A stretch of 64,000 nt of DNA from Sclerodactyla briareus. Taxonomy: Eukaryota > Echinodermata > Holothuroidea > Dendrochirotida > Sclerodactylidae. Location: the NCBI GenBank assembly GCA_026419785.1, contig JAODTK010005880.1, forward strand, positions 62,001-126,000, read 5' to 3'. Shown piece by piece: positions 36,383 to 48,554 of the stretch. How positions within the stretch are numbered: position 1 is the stretch's first letter; every line of letters starts with the position of its first letter. The notes beneath the pieces are model-generated. The model did not search any database, had not been told where the DNA came from, and was given only the letters and a program-made list of their open reading frames with translations. The position numbers and the translations under genes are program-made.

Positions 36383-37800
36383 TTTGTTTGCCCGTTAACT
36401 CCTTAAATAAGCACATTTATTCAAAAAGACTAACCTTTCACAACATGACAACCCGAAGAGGTCACATGAGAGTCAGAGGTCAACAACATGCAGGTCAACA
36501 ATCATACAATGGCGAACCTTCCAGCCTTCACAGATATTCAATTCTCCGATTACGGCCAGAAAACAGTTTGGGCCCATAAAGTGACCGTGAAGACTTGACA
36601 TGGAAGTTTTGATGAAAATTGTAACTCCCATGTGATACATCCACGCTCAGAGCAGTTTTGCATTCTGCTAACAAGCCCAGTGCTATTGCCAAAAAAGTAT
36701 TAAAACGTCAGTGTTTACCCTACGGCCTTGTAATGACCTTCAATGACATGGCGTTTGTAAAAAAAATGACTCTCCATGTGTGAATCCAATCATAGAAGCA
36801 TATTGATTCAAATGAACACGCCGAAGTATTGCGAAAAAAGTATTAAATCAAACTTGGACCCATTGGAAACTACCAAAGTATGCGTCCGCACGAAGCGGGA
36901 GTTGGGTCCTCCATAAAGCAACAAAAGGTCTACACATATACAAAAAATAACCAGTTTCGATTTTTTGCCCGTAACTCCTTATATAGCACCATTTATTCAA
37001 GGACTCACCTTCAACACATGACACGACAAAGGTCAAATTGACGTCAAGAGGTCACACACATGCAGGTCAACCAATATATCCAATTGTGAACCTTCCAACT
37101 TCAAGATATTTCAATCCTCCGATTTGGCAGAAAACAGTTTTTGACCCTAAGGGACAGGAATGACCTTTAATGACATGCAGTTTTTAGAAAATTGTAACTC
37201 TCCATGTGATACTCACTCCTAGGAGCATTTTGCATTCTGATGAACATGCCCAGTGCTATTGCCCAAAAAGTAGTAAAATCAGTTTTTGACCCGACGTTGA
37301 CCTTTGAGAAACCTTGCAATGACAGGCGGTTTTCATAAACAAAATGTTACTCTCCATGTGGATGCATCCAATCCGAGAAGCATATTGCATTCCAATGAAA
37401 CCGCCTGATGTTATGCGAAAAAAGCTAGTAAATTAAAAACTTTTACCCCCTTGTAACTACCAAACGTAGTGGTCCGATCGCCTCGGATGAACCTTGAAAA
37501 TGCCGCCCATGTTTTCGGACCAATTGTCACCCTGAGTACCAAGTTTCGTGTAGTCGGACAACTTGAAATTTGGCGTAAAAATCCCAAAGCAAGGGCAGCA
37601 GACTTACGGAATACCCTTTTTCGAAAGCCATCCGAGATCCTCCATGCGGTCCCAACCCCCGTGTACCAAGTTTCATGCAAATCAGAAAGCGTTGGAGAGT
37701 TATCGCGCTAAACGCAAAAATCTTCCGGCGGCGGATGCGGCGGCAGACGCGGCTGACGCGGCGCACGACGAAGGCAAACCTAATATCCCGAAGTGGGGAA
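36383..37800. repeat. Family B: ~576-bp direct duplication with nested units and a GC-rich tail
   Basis: CCCGTTAACTCCTTA (36391) and CCCGTAACTCCTTAT (36967) start two aligned ~576-bp units. Each contains two ~140-bp subunits marked by AATTGTAACTCTCCATGTGA-like and CCAGTGCTATTGCCCAAAAA-like blocks. From 37450 the repeat continues with TACCAAGTTTCATGCAAATC (two variants) and ends in a GGCGGCGGATGCGGCGG tail near 37730-37770. The same tail design ends the repeat at 62190-62700. Overlapping frames of 137 and 147 codons on opposite strands (37527-37976) arise from this repeat. Confidence 0.82.
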
Positions 37801-38607
37801 ATAATTGGATTACCCACTCTCAGTCCTCTGAGCATTGCAGTGCCAAGGACCATTTCCACACTGAATGGCCTGACAGTGCAGTTTATTGTGTTTTTATAAA
37901 CCGCACACCGCCTTACAGTCTCACACACCAACTTAAGAGCTTCATCCTTCTGGGGAATGGGCCGGACCAATGTTGACGAGCCAAACTAAGGGCTTATCAT
38001 ATTCTACACACAATGCAGGCAGTGGTTTAAGAGGATTGTGGCCTAGCCATATTGTTCTAATTGCAATGCAGGTACATTTCCTGGTGTGCATTTCTGCTGT
38101 AATAACTAGTCAAATTTTAGGACATTTTTAGAAACTAGAATTTGAAAGATCATCTCACCTTTTCAATTAATGTCAAGCAACAAACGTGGCATTCCCCCCT
38201 CGAGTAAATATAATATGGCCTATGGAAAAATTTGCCAGTTTGCCCCCCCCCCGCCCCCCCTCCTGGCCCCCCCCCCCTCTCACCCTCCCAATTATATCCA
38301 TGGTTACAAATCCTAATTTTGTATCTTCCCTGAGAAAATGCCCCGGGGTTTAAATGTAAAATATAACTGCACTAAATGAGAGGAAGTATACGGCCGAAAG
38401 GCGTTTCTCTGCTTGCAATTATGGATTTGTCTATTAATGCAGTGATGCAGGCTTCATTTAGGGCTACATTTTTCAATTTTCATTAGCTTCCTATGAAACC
38501 TGTGGGGAGGGGGGTGGCGTGCAAGACCAAAATTTTCCACCCCCCGTAGCATCACCTCTACTTATCAGGAGGTACATATAGCTGTTCACTGGTGGCTATT
38601 CCAATTA
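37801..38607. other. Unassigned sequence with C- and G-rich runs
   Basis: Contains a C-rich tract at 38243-38280 and G-rich runs at 38503-38516. No gene recognised. Confidence 0.5.
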
Positions 38608-38850
38608 TTCAAACATATCAGGAATAATAATAAGACGAAATTCTAGAATTTGTACTTCTCACTGGGTGAAATATTTTGGTGCTATTCAAATACTCAAACC
38701 TATCAGAAATAACCATACCATGACATTCAAGAATTTGTTCTATGCTAACTGGGGAACTATTTGTGCTAGTTCCCATACTCAAACATCTCATTAATAACCA
38801 ATAAAATGACAATCAGAGTGTACTGTCTTCACTGGGGGGAAATCTTTGTT
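38608..38850. repeat. ~85-bp minisatellite, three units
   Basis: TCAAACATATCAGGAATAA-like starts recur at about 38609, 38694 and 38779. Each unit has GAATTTGT and CACTGGG-GAAAT-TTTG blocks. Confidence 0.8.
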
Positions 38851-38929
38851 TGTTTGGCTATATGCTTGTTCTCCACACTTTGTACAATGAATCGTTGCAG
38901 AGATTAAAGGATTGTCCTATGGTGTACAC

Positions 38930-39765
38930 TCCTGCCATCTACGTGCGTAACCTGACCATCCCACTTGATCCTGACACGCAAAAAACAATAGGGTTACCTG
39001 CAAAATCAATGTGTACAATCACACACGGACTTGAACTTAATAGCTATTTGCATTCACTAGATATCATGCGTGACGAGCAGATGTCAATGCAAATTTATCC
39101 ACATTTCAGTGTTTTGGCTGTCTTGACCTTTCCCACATATTGAGAAGCTTGTGATAAGGAGTATCGTAGTATGTTCGGGTCATTGATTTTTTGTTTGTCC
39201 AACAAGACGCATCCGGCCAACACAAACAAAGCATGCAAAATCACAATCACCAGGGTTTCAAAAGGTCAACTGAGGTCAAAAGGTCAAATGAGGTCACAGT
39301 CGGTCACCAGCTGTATTTCACCCAGACGAAACAAACTTTCCAGTACGACAATCATCCAAAATGTTTCGTTACTGAGATATATGACGATTTACTGTGTGAC
39401 CTTAGATATGACCTGACTTGACAACAAAAACAATAGGGGTAATCCTTCAACCATACTTGCAACCACATACCCAATTTGAACTTGATAAGAGATACTCGAG
39501 TTCGTTAGATATAGTACTGACACGCTTTTTTTGAACTTTGCCCTCTCGTGACTTGAATGAACTTGAACGGGCATCCCAAAAAAACAATAGGGGTCATCAT
39601 ACCCCAAGGGGAAACCCACATATCTAATTGAACGGGTACCAGTTTGGGATGTTAGATATCTGTGACAAGGGGTTGTCACACAAACACACACACTACACAC
39701 AGACACACACACACATACGCACGGTGCATGGACTGCATAGATGTCTGTTGCCTTCGGCAAGAATG
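38930..39765 (+). repeat. Family A-related element, diverged copy
   Basis: Contains AACAATAGGGGT blocks at about 39430 and 39585 (and a diverged AACAATAGGGTT at 38985), CAATTTGAACTTGATA, and an array of AGGTCA half-sites. It ends in a CA tract (39678-39718) and GACTGCATAGATGTCTGTTG, then CCTTCGGCAAG. The ending matches the tails of the other family A copies, with a TGCCTTCGGCA hairpin. The 5' border is not fixed. Confidence 0.7.
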
Positions 39766-39964
39766 AAAAAAAGGAATGGTAAAACATACAAAAAATAACA
39801 AATTTAAAATTAAAATTTGTAAATATTAGATATTCATGAAAGTTAGTCTTCAGTTCAGACGTTGTTCGGAACTACCGAAAATTATAGGCATGGAATTGCC
39901 GGGGTAGCTGTTAAATATGCAGTGGTGCATATAGGTGAGAAGTGGAAGCGAGCCGGTCATAGAT

Positions 39965-40179
39965 CAGTGGTTCCCACCAGGAGGAAATTTACCCAGGGGG
40001 GAAATTCAAGATTTCAGGGAAGAAAAGTGGTGAATCTTCTTTTTCACAGCACAATACATAGCAAGTTGAACCCTTTCCCGCATTCTCCTCACCTATCAAC
40101 CTGTATTTCATAAGGGGGAACGACTTCAAGCAAAAGGCAAAATAGGAAATGGGGAGGAGAAAAATGTTGGGAACCACTG
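39965..40179. mobile_element. 215-bp hAT-like MITE
   Basis: The left end CAGTGGTTCCCACC and the right end, read in reverse, CAGTGGTTCCCAACA are terminal inverted repeats of the widespread hAT type. The flanks GTCATAGAT (39956-39964) and GTCTAGCT (40180-40187) look like an 8-bp target duplication with one inserted base and one mismatch. No transposase is encoded. Confidence 0.82.
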
Positions 40180-40187
40180 GTCTAGCT

Positions 40188-41389
40188 TCTGGTGTGATGT
40201 TTGTGAGTTTTCTTGGTCAAGTCTTCCAGGACTAGATCGGATGGGAGAAGATTCCTTTCGGGATTAGTGAATGGCGAATATTTTTAGCAGTTCACTCTCC
40301 AAATATTTTGCAAATAGTTAATCATGGCTACATTTCTTACAGGGTTTCTCGGCCACGGTTTAGGGGGGGGATAGGGTGAGGGGTAAGGGAGTGAGGTTGG
40401 AGCGTAGGTGGACCTCTAACTTTAGAGCGCATAAAAAACAGGCTTTCTTGTACCTCACTATACCCCATTACCATCAATGCCATGTGGGCCCACTTTTCTT
40501 TCCAACTTTACTGGATTTTTGTGGGCAACGTCCGCTGTATGTTTTTGCTTCCCCTTTTCTATTTACTTTATTGAGCCTTCATTTGACCTCGGACTGTGTC
40601 GTAATTTAAATCTTCTCATCGAGGATAATACAATGAATAAACCGCACCACCACCTTTACACATGATTGTACATTCCGCCAGGTGTTCCCCTTCAACAAAA
40701 AAAAAATAGCCATATTGTTTTCGCTTTCTGGCCAAATTGGGGGTTCGGCCTACTCAGCTGGATTTCAATTCTGACCCTTATTCGAAGAAAACACCATTCG
40801 TCTGTGCAAGTGTATACATTTACATTGACATCTGGCTGCAGTGGATGTATTTTCTCTCCAAACTATTTTCCCTGTGAGATAGACAGTCTGTCTATATGAT
40901 GTGAGGTGTCTCCTGGACCAGGAGGCCATGTCTAAACTTTGACTAACTTCTTCACGCAAGTCATCAACGTGAAATTCACTGGTCAGACTCCAGACAGAGT
41001 AAAGTATGGGAATTGAGGGTGGAGTATACCTAGTAATATTGCTCTGGGCTCGGGGCCAAAGGTGTGTGAAGTGTAGGTTATCGGGCCATTTGATAAACGG
41101 TATTTTGAGGGAAACATCATGTGGAGTTCAACTAACCTAGGCCTAGCCTATATATACAGTTTATAGCCTCGGCCTTGGCTATAGTATGTCTGTCTGCTTG
41201 AGGTAAATTCACATTGTAACTGTTAGCTGTACATGAGGCCAGGCTAGGATTAAACTGGCCATGATTGTATGATGTATAGCCATGTTTACATGGATGTATG
41301 AGATTAATGTTAGGAATTAGGGGTGGGGGTCAGTTTACGGGATTAGATTCCAATTCCAAGAATACCAATCTTTTCGGTACCAACACCTT
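40188..41389. other. Unassigned sequence, no recognised gene
   Basis: CAGGGTTTCTCGGCCACGG at 40339 resembles a hAT-type end, but no partner end was found. Open frames of 62-77 codons show no domain. Confidence 0.4.
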
Positions 41390-41610
41390 AAACCTGATCT
41401 CCCTAACACTCTGCGAGTGCACCTAATTGGTGGACCACCCGACACACATAGGCACCCTACCATAGGGTTAACCCTCAGTGGATAGTCTCAAACCACCACT
41501 ATCGTTACCTATCACGGTTGCTATGGCAACCATGCAACAGTCATATAGGTGAAATGGTAAAAACTGACTACAATATTCATCTGGCCTCGGGGACGATGGA
41601 TAAAAATGTG
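41390..41610 (+). repeat. Family A-related fragment
   Basis: GCGAGTGCACCTAATTGGTG, GGACCACCCGACAC, CCTCAGTGGATAGT, ACTATCGTTACCTATC and the hairpin segment at 41575-41601 match 42795-42980 and 43498-43690. Both ends are truncated. Confidence 0.8.
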
Positions 41611-42329
41611 GCCATGCAAGGCGACATTGGATATATTGTAATGAATGATGGAATATGAGCTTGTTTCAATGAATTTCACTGTTCTGGTTCCAATTGGCCT
41701 GCTCCAAATATGATATAAGGTTCGAAAATGCGGCGGTTAGGTCCCAAAATGCCCTATTTCAGGCCTTTTTAGTGCTGGTCAATGGATTCAAGGAGCCAAC
41801 AGTGGGGTGTAATGACAAGGTATTCTATTCAGGTGGTATGGTTCGGGTCAGATTCCAGATGTCACCCAATCCAATATATCTTACCAACCCTAGACCTAAA
41901 CTAACTAACCCTAATCTACCCCTAATTCTTACCAGTAATACCGTCTAACACTAATCTCATACATCCGTTCACATGGGTATACCATCAAACATACAATCGT
42001 ACCGCTAAAATAGCCATGTAGCCAGGCGTGGCGTGATAGCCGTTTTCACAAAACCCGTCTAGAAGTCCCCAGCTCCAGGCTTGTCTTGCTCTGATTGGAA
42101 TGATTTATTAAATAATCAATGGGAGAATCACTTGAATTCCTCGCCTCTAACCCCTCTACAACCCCCTACCCCCCCCCCCTTACTCATCATGCCTGTCTAT
42201 TCCAGTGAGTGGGGTATTTAATGAAGTTTCCTCTCTCGTTCCAATATTATATAAAAATTCACTAGAAGTAAGAGTTGAATCTGTATTTTGGACTTTCTGT
42301 CTTAGGATCACAATTCACATATGACTATA
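41611..42329. other. Unassigned sequence, no recognised gene
   Basis: A C10 run ends at 42179 and an 84-codon frame (41694-41948) shows no domain. Nothing else recognised. Confidence 0.45.
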
Positions 42330-44188
42330 TATCCAGTCCACTCCAGTCACCCGATATTTCGAAAAAAGAAAACTCACAATTGGTCAAAAAATGGAGTGCT
42401 CCTCTCTGAAATCTATATTGTGGCAATTTTTGCTTACATGCAAGGAGAACAGTAATATTGTGTTTACTTCCTGCTTGTTAGGATAGTCTCAAATTATTCG
42501 ATATCATTGTTGGTACTCACCGAACAGCCTAGAAACCGGGGAAATGGAAAAATGACTTTTTTACCCCAAATTGCCATTCTCACTCCCCTGAATTCCATGG
42601 TTTTGAGGAAATGTTTCTAATTTGTAGTGGTAATGTGTTTCGTGACTATTTAGGATTAGCCAAAATTTGACCAGTTCTGCCTACCTCAAAAGTGGAGATA
42701 TTTGCGAAAAACCATCAAAAATCTGACGGACCCGCGACGCACAACACACACACCCACACACACACACACAACGACAAACACCCAACGACACCTTTGCGAG
42801 TGCACCTCATTGGTGGACCACCCACACCTGGGCACCCCACCATAGGTTCCCCTCAGTGGATATTTCTTACCCACCACTATCGTTACCTATCAAAGGTGCT
42901 ATGGAACCATTCAACAGAATTAGGTGAAATGTAAACCGACTACAATAATCTCATCGGGCCCTTCGGGACCGATGCGATAATCATAAAGCGGATCTCGGAA
43001 TTTTAGGGATCATGTGTACTGATATGGGGAGCTCCCATTACCAAGTATGAACTACAATCATGCAGATTGATCTTGGTAAATGTTAATTTTTCACATATCC
43101 CCCCCCCCTCCCCTAAAAAGAAATCAATTTCCCCTTTTCCCAAAACATGGTCCCGGTCTGACAACGAGACATTAGGTCTATGTACCCCCGTACAGAAGAT
43201 GCATGCAACGTTAAACTGATCAGACCAGGCATTCTGGACTTATCATGTCAAAACGTTTTTTCAGACTTTGACTGTCTTGACCTCAGAGGACGTATGACCG
43301 GACCAAAAACATAGAGATCAGGTACTCATTACTCAAACTATGTATGAGCTCAATATATCTGGTGGGGGCGAGTTATATTAACAAGGATGGGCGTCACACA
43401 CAAACACAAGCATACACACACACGCGCCGCGCACACCCACACTAACACACCCACACACACCACACACACACACGCAAACACACAAACTGGACACCTTTGC
43501 GAGTGCACTCATTGGTGGACCAACCCGACACCATGCACCCCACCATAGGTACCCCTCAGTGGATAGTTCTTAACCACCCTATCGTTACCATATCAACGGG
43601 TGATATGGCAACCATCAACAGAATATATAGGTGAAATGTTAAACCGACTAAAATATCTCATTGGCCCTTCGGGACCGATGAGATTAATAACTATTGATGT
43701 ATCTCCGGAACTAGGGATCATGTAGTACTGTACTGGGGGGAGCTTCACTACCACGTATGAACATACATCCTGCAGATAGATCTTGTTAAAGTTAATTTTT
43801 CACCCAATAATCCCCCCCCCCAACCTCCCCTAAAAAGAAATCACAATTTCCCCTGTTTCCCAAAAACCTGGTTCCCGGTCTGCACCGAGAACTTAGGGTT
43901 CATGTACTCCCCGTAAGAAAGCTGCATGCAAACGTTCAACCTGATCAGACCAGGCGTTCTGGAATCTCATGTCAAAAAGGGTGTTTCAGACTTTGACTTT
44001 CTTGAACTCAGAGGAAGTCTGACCTGACAAAAACATTAGAGATGTACTCATTATCAAACTATGTATGAACTTTCTCTATCCTGGTGGGGTCGAGTTATAT
44101 TAACAAAAAAATGGATGGGCGTCACACACCACACACGCACGCACACACGGGCACACACGCACACACACACACACCACACACACACACA

Positions 44189-44219
<31 letters not shown>

Positions 44220-44268
44220 CACCACCACATGTCAATGACTGCATAGATCCTATGGACTCGTCAAGGAA
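42330..44268 (+). repeat. Family A-related element with ~703-bp tandem duplication
   Basis: Two copies of one unit lie head to tail: CCTTTGCGAGTGCAC starts at 42791 and again at 43494. Each unit contains the 30-bp hairpin (42948-42978; 43655-43684), a C-run followed by CTAAAAAGAAATC, CCCGGTCTG, TGATCAGACCAGGC, a GACTTTGAC half-site block, a GGTGGGG-CGAGTTATATTAAC block, GGGCGTCACAC and a CA tract (43393-43480; 44118-44222). The second copy ends with GACTGCATAGATCC (44237), the usual family A tail. Upstream, 42640-42730 matches the minus-strand copy near 19950-20000. No coding potential. Confidence 0.85.
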
Positions 44269-44713
44269 CAAAGAATTGTCAGAATTATTTTCTGGACCGT
44301 GTACCCTGGGCACATTGTGTTTATTGCAATGATCTCCTATCTTAACCTGGTGTTTCAAAATTGGTGAGAAATTTCAATCAGCTTATATACGCACGATTAC
44401 GATAAGTATACATCATTTAATATTATAACCCAAGTCACGTCACTCAAGGCCAGTGTCTTTTTTCTTCACTCAATTTCTTTTCAAACCACGTTCCATAACA
44501 CCTTCACGCATTAAACGCGTGAAGTTGTGTTATGGAAAACGATTCTATTAAGGTTGATTGAACAACAACCTGAACAATGTAGTCAGCGCCAAGTATGCCT
44601 AATATCTTGCAGTTCAGGCGAAATTCAACAAGGCGACGCGACAGTTTTGAAACCCGGCGTACGCACGTTCAATGGACTCATTCTTTGCTAAAGGCAAAAC
44701 AATCTACTATGGC

Positions 44714-44830
44714 CCAGGGGGTTTTCAACCTTTTTTGGTTGTCGTCCCCAAATTGGCATTCACGAATGTATCACGTCCCACCATTGTTAAATGGAGTGTA
44801 TGGGTAGAAAAAAATTATGAAAAAAACATG
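44714..44830 (+). mobile_element. hAT-type terminal sequence, partner not certain
   Basis: CAGGGGGTTTTCAACCTTTT, then GGTTGTCGTCCCC, resembles the CAGGGGTTCTCAACC ends of many hAT elements. A possible opposite end, CAAGGGTTTTCAAATGGGG on the minus strand at about 46485-46503, would give a 1.8-kb element, but internal similarity and a target duplication were not found. Confidence 0.35.
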
Positions 44831-47499
44831 GAATGTGCAATGTTGTGACATTATAACCCTAATTTCAAGCATACATACCATCGTAATCTTTATAATCGTA
44901 AATGTGATCTGTAATTATCAGTGGCGTCACCAGACTTTTCGTCTTGGGGAAGCGTGAGCAAGTTGGGCTAGACAAGGTTTGAGGGGGGCATAATTCTAAG
45001 TGGAGTGCCACCATGGTTGACGCGGAGCGTCAAACGAGAATTCTGGGTTGTGCAAGCCCCCGGATGGCCGGTAATGGCCTTCCCCGGGGCGTACGTTTTA
45101 GGGGCGCATGCTACCTAGCTTCAAACATGGCATTTTATGATCACACAAACTTGTATCGGTGGGAAATTTGGACCATTTTGATAGCACCTCGTACTACGTT
45201 GCCCCGACTGTAACTTTTCAGCCAGAATTTCAAACAATTGGCTGGCCATACTACTATCACCAGTCTGCAAAAAATCAGGATCCCAGTCAAAAATTAGGAC
45301 ATTTAGCCAGCTTTAGCTCCACTGCTCCAACCATGATATAAACGCCATGCCATAGACAGCCGGGAACTTCCGAGTAGGTTCCCTGGAGAAAAACACAGCC
45401 CTGAAAATCCAAGCAGGCCGACAGACCTGGGATACGCAGTTCAGAATTGCGCGGGATGAGAGAGAGAAGAAGAACGACAAGATGGTAAAGTGTTTAGTAT
45501 CATAGAAGTTGATTGAGTTTCAAGGTCAAGAGAATGTTGTTGTATATTTTCACCTCCAAATATGTATATACTAGGGGGCGAATGAGGCAGAAACTTACCA
45601 TAGAGCTTGTGGAGATGTCGGGAGACGAAAAGCCATAGTATACCCAGCCACTAGTAACTAGTACCACGCGCGAAGTGCAAATGTGTACACTTCACAGAGA
45701 ATTCGAGCAAATTTGCACAATTACTGCCGTTATTGTCATAAAAAACAACAATTAGCCAGGTCTATCAAATTAGTAGTCAAATACCGACTACAGAATTTTT
45801 TTTTTCTCGAAAACCACGAATCTCATTCTTGGGGGGCACAGGTACAGGGGGAAACATGGTTTTCTAGGAAGGACATGTTGCCTTCTTGCCCCCCCCCCCC
45901 ACTTGGCGACGCACTGGAATTGGGGCCTTATGAGTAGTCTTTCGGGCCTATAACAAAAATAACCATCACTGGCAATTGGATCTGGCAAATCTCTGATGAT
46001 CTCAATGAGTCCAACCTAATGTGAAGGCTGTTGCTGCTGCTTAGTTTCGTTCTTCCTAATCTTGCTGTTTATTACATCAAGAACAACATATTGACCAATT
46101 TTTTCGTGTTCCTGCCGAATAAGGTGAAAAAAAGTTGATTTTCAAGGTCCCGCTAATACATGCGTAACACAAACTGCCCCATGATTGTTCAGGAGCCCAC
46201 GCCCCCTAGAGTTCAACACGGGCACTCGTCGCGTTGACGGGCAGACGGAGGCGGAATTTCCCCATTTCGAAAATACACACCACAATCAAATTACTTCGTG
46301 CGCAGTATTGCCGTGTTTGTTGATCACAACATTCACTGCACACGGCCTATGTTCACGTATTTCAAATCATTCTGAAGAATTAAAAATACAATAAAAATGT
46401 ATCATTTTGCCATTATTTTTTCTGTGGGACTTGGGACAAGCTCAAGTCCCACCAGAAATTACAAGATGTCCCACCGGTGGGACGCGTCCCCATTTGAAAA
46501 CCCTTGTGTAACTACGCAGTCACGATTTCGTGCGTGTGTGTGTGTACGTGTGTGTGTGTACGTGTGTGTGAGCGTGTCGTGTGTGTAAATGACTCTCGTG
46601 GGCGACGATATCAGAAGAACGCAGAAATCAACGAGAGGCGGGTTCAGATGAGGACACGTTTGTTGCAAATTTGGACGGAGGGGTACCCACATCATACTTG
46701 GTACCATTGACCATTGAGGGTCGGGAGAGGCAAAAAAAAAACACCCAGGACGAAAATGTTTATGAGCTCGATCTCGGGAGATTCCAAGCTAGTATAGAAT
46801 TAATAGCAGGAATGTGGGTAGGCAGTTATAGGGAAAGCATCGAATAAGTATATATAACTTCAATAACGAGCGTTGTATTCGTACATAATAATATTTAATA
46901 TAAATGCGGGAGTACAGCGTCTTCCAACACAGGTGTGGGGGGGGGACTATCCTAGGCTAAAGGTAGGGCGGCTGTATGCAAGAGACGGTTGTACACGTGG
47001 ACATGGCACTTAGGCATAGCAAAGTGACAAAGAACATAGCAGTATGAACAGACAGACAGACAGACAGAGCCAGGTTAGATAGTTAGGTAAATATACAGTG
47101 GATGGAGATCATATGAGTATTTGGAAAAGAGATTACCAAATGTGCAGCAAAATCAAATTCCTGATCACGATCTCATGGGGAGGTATGTGAAGAAAGATTC
47201 AATATGATCCGGTTTCAACAGGCGGAATATATAGTGATTCCGACGTTCGCGTGACGTGATAGGGGGAATCGCTCTGACGTAAATCGATAAATTATTACGT
47301 TATTATAAAGTCTTTGTTATATGTGAAGGCAATAGTTTCGATTAAACAGGGAATCATTTTTCACCGTTACGTCATGCAAAGGCACCGTCATTTCGGTAGG
47401 TGGGCTTAGACATGTACAACCTCAAATGTCACAATCATGATCATGAATCCGATGAAACGTGATATCTGATCAGTCCGTTAAGGCAGATATATAGATTAC
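44831..47499. other. Unassigned sequence, no recognised gene
   Basis: CAGTGGCGTCACCAG at 44920 resembles a transposon end, without a partner. GT/GTGTACGTGT microsatellite sequence lies at 46530-46589, a C13-type run at 45888-45901 and CAGA repeats at 47055-47077. No splice-supported exon was recognised. Confidence 0.4.
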
Positions 47500-47704
47500 C
47501 TTTACAAACTTCTTTTGTGCGAAGTCGTGTTCGTCACCACTTCTTACCCCATCTCTCCCAGGAAGAAAATTAGACGACGCCCTGCTGCGAGGTCCTGATG
47601 CAATGTTCTTTCGTTCTATGGGGTAGCTAGGTTCCACTCCTATGGAGGAAAAGGTGGACAGTTCCCCGCTTCGATTGTTCATCAGCCGTCGCGTGAACAA
47701 ACAC
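47500..47704 (-). CDS. Candidate internal coding exon, unknown gene
   Basis: On the minus strand an acceptor (AACTGTTTTCAG) precedes 47704 and a donor (AAAG then GTAATC) follows 47500. The 205-bp interval is one base plus 68 open codons. It reads CLFTRRLMNNRSGELSTFSS, then GVEPSYPIERK and, near the end, GDEHDFAQKKFVK. The frame continues open into the downstream intron until 47470. It is polar, Ser/Arg/Gly-rich, has no cysteine pattern or membrane segment, and matches no family I recognise. It sits in a stretch free of obvious repeats. An alternative earlier donor (GGG then GTAAGA) lies near 47550. Partner exons were not found. Confidence 0.42.
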
Positions 47705-48232
47705 CTGAAAACAGTTATATGTTTGATCTACAGGATATAGGATATAATCTGTCAGCGCAATTTACGTGAGTAAGCAGAACTGCTAATTGTTCTGTCGACC
47801 TGGTTATTAGACCATGGAGTTACCTCCATGGTTGGAATAACAACCTAAAACGACAAACCGGTTTATTCTCTCTCACCCGGAGTCTGTCTGACAGTTGGTC
47901 ATGCTGGCGGCATCGCCTGACCAGGGCATGCAATAAATCTCCCCGCACGAAGGAGTCAAAAGAAACATTTTATTTACTGATTCGGTGTACATTGGAAGAG
48001 TTGTCGGCGCTGTCCAGGTAGAAGCTATATATTCCTAGGGACCCGTGGCCGTTAGGTTAGAATGTTCCGTGAAAATTCAGCCAACCTCAACGAATATACT
48101 TGCGATCACTCCGATATAGAGAATTTCTCCCAAGTTAGCGCCGCTGACCAGAGGAAACTTTCATAAACAATGATGACCTGCTAAAACATCTCCGTTTGGA
48201 AAAGATGTGACTTTTTCAATTAATATCAAGAA

Positions 48233-48409
48233 CCTCGGTAGTTCCTTGTGTCGGATCTACGAGACGCACCGAGAAGGAAAATTTATGGGTCAGATACACT
48301 CGAATGCCTCCTGCTCAACCAAACTTTTCGGGTCATCGACGAACTTGAGACACGCTGTTGTCGGTATATCGTTTAGTCCTGTGCGACCATTTGGTTCTGG
48401 GGTTAATCA
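48233..48409 (+). CDS. Possible exon in a 115-codon frame, weak
   Basis: The plus-strand frame 48207-48554 contains a 59-codon stretch bounded by TTAATATCAAG (acceptor-like) and AATCAG then GTGTAC (donor-like). It reads NLGSSLCRIYETHREGKFM, then GQIHSNASCSTKLF. No domain is recognised and both splice sites are mediocre. The part after the donor becomes hydrophobic and low in complexity. Confidence 0.2.
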
Positions 48410-48554
48410 GGTGTACAGCATGCATTCCTATTCAATTCCTTCGCTGCTTAAGTGCCTTGATAGGCTTCGCTATGTGTCAGGCAAGGTCGACGGTAGGTTG
48501 TGTTTCTTTCTTTTTTTCGGAGGGATATATGGCAATTTTACTTTCACGTGTTGA

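Noticed and set aside
37527..37976. 147- and 137-codon frames on opposite strands
   Set aside because: Both arise in the family B repeat and its GC-rich tail. Neither has a domain.
44084..44358. His/Thr- and Cys/Val-rich frames
   Set aside because: Products of the CA microsatellite.
44714..46505. A 1.8-kb hAT element between two CAGGG/CAAGG-type ends
   Set aside because: The two ends agree over few bases, no target duplication was found and no transposase is present.
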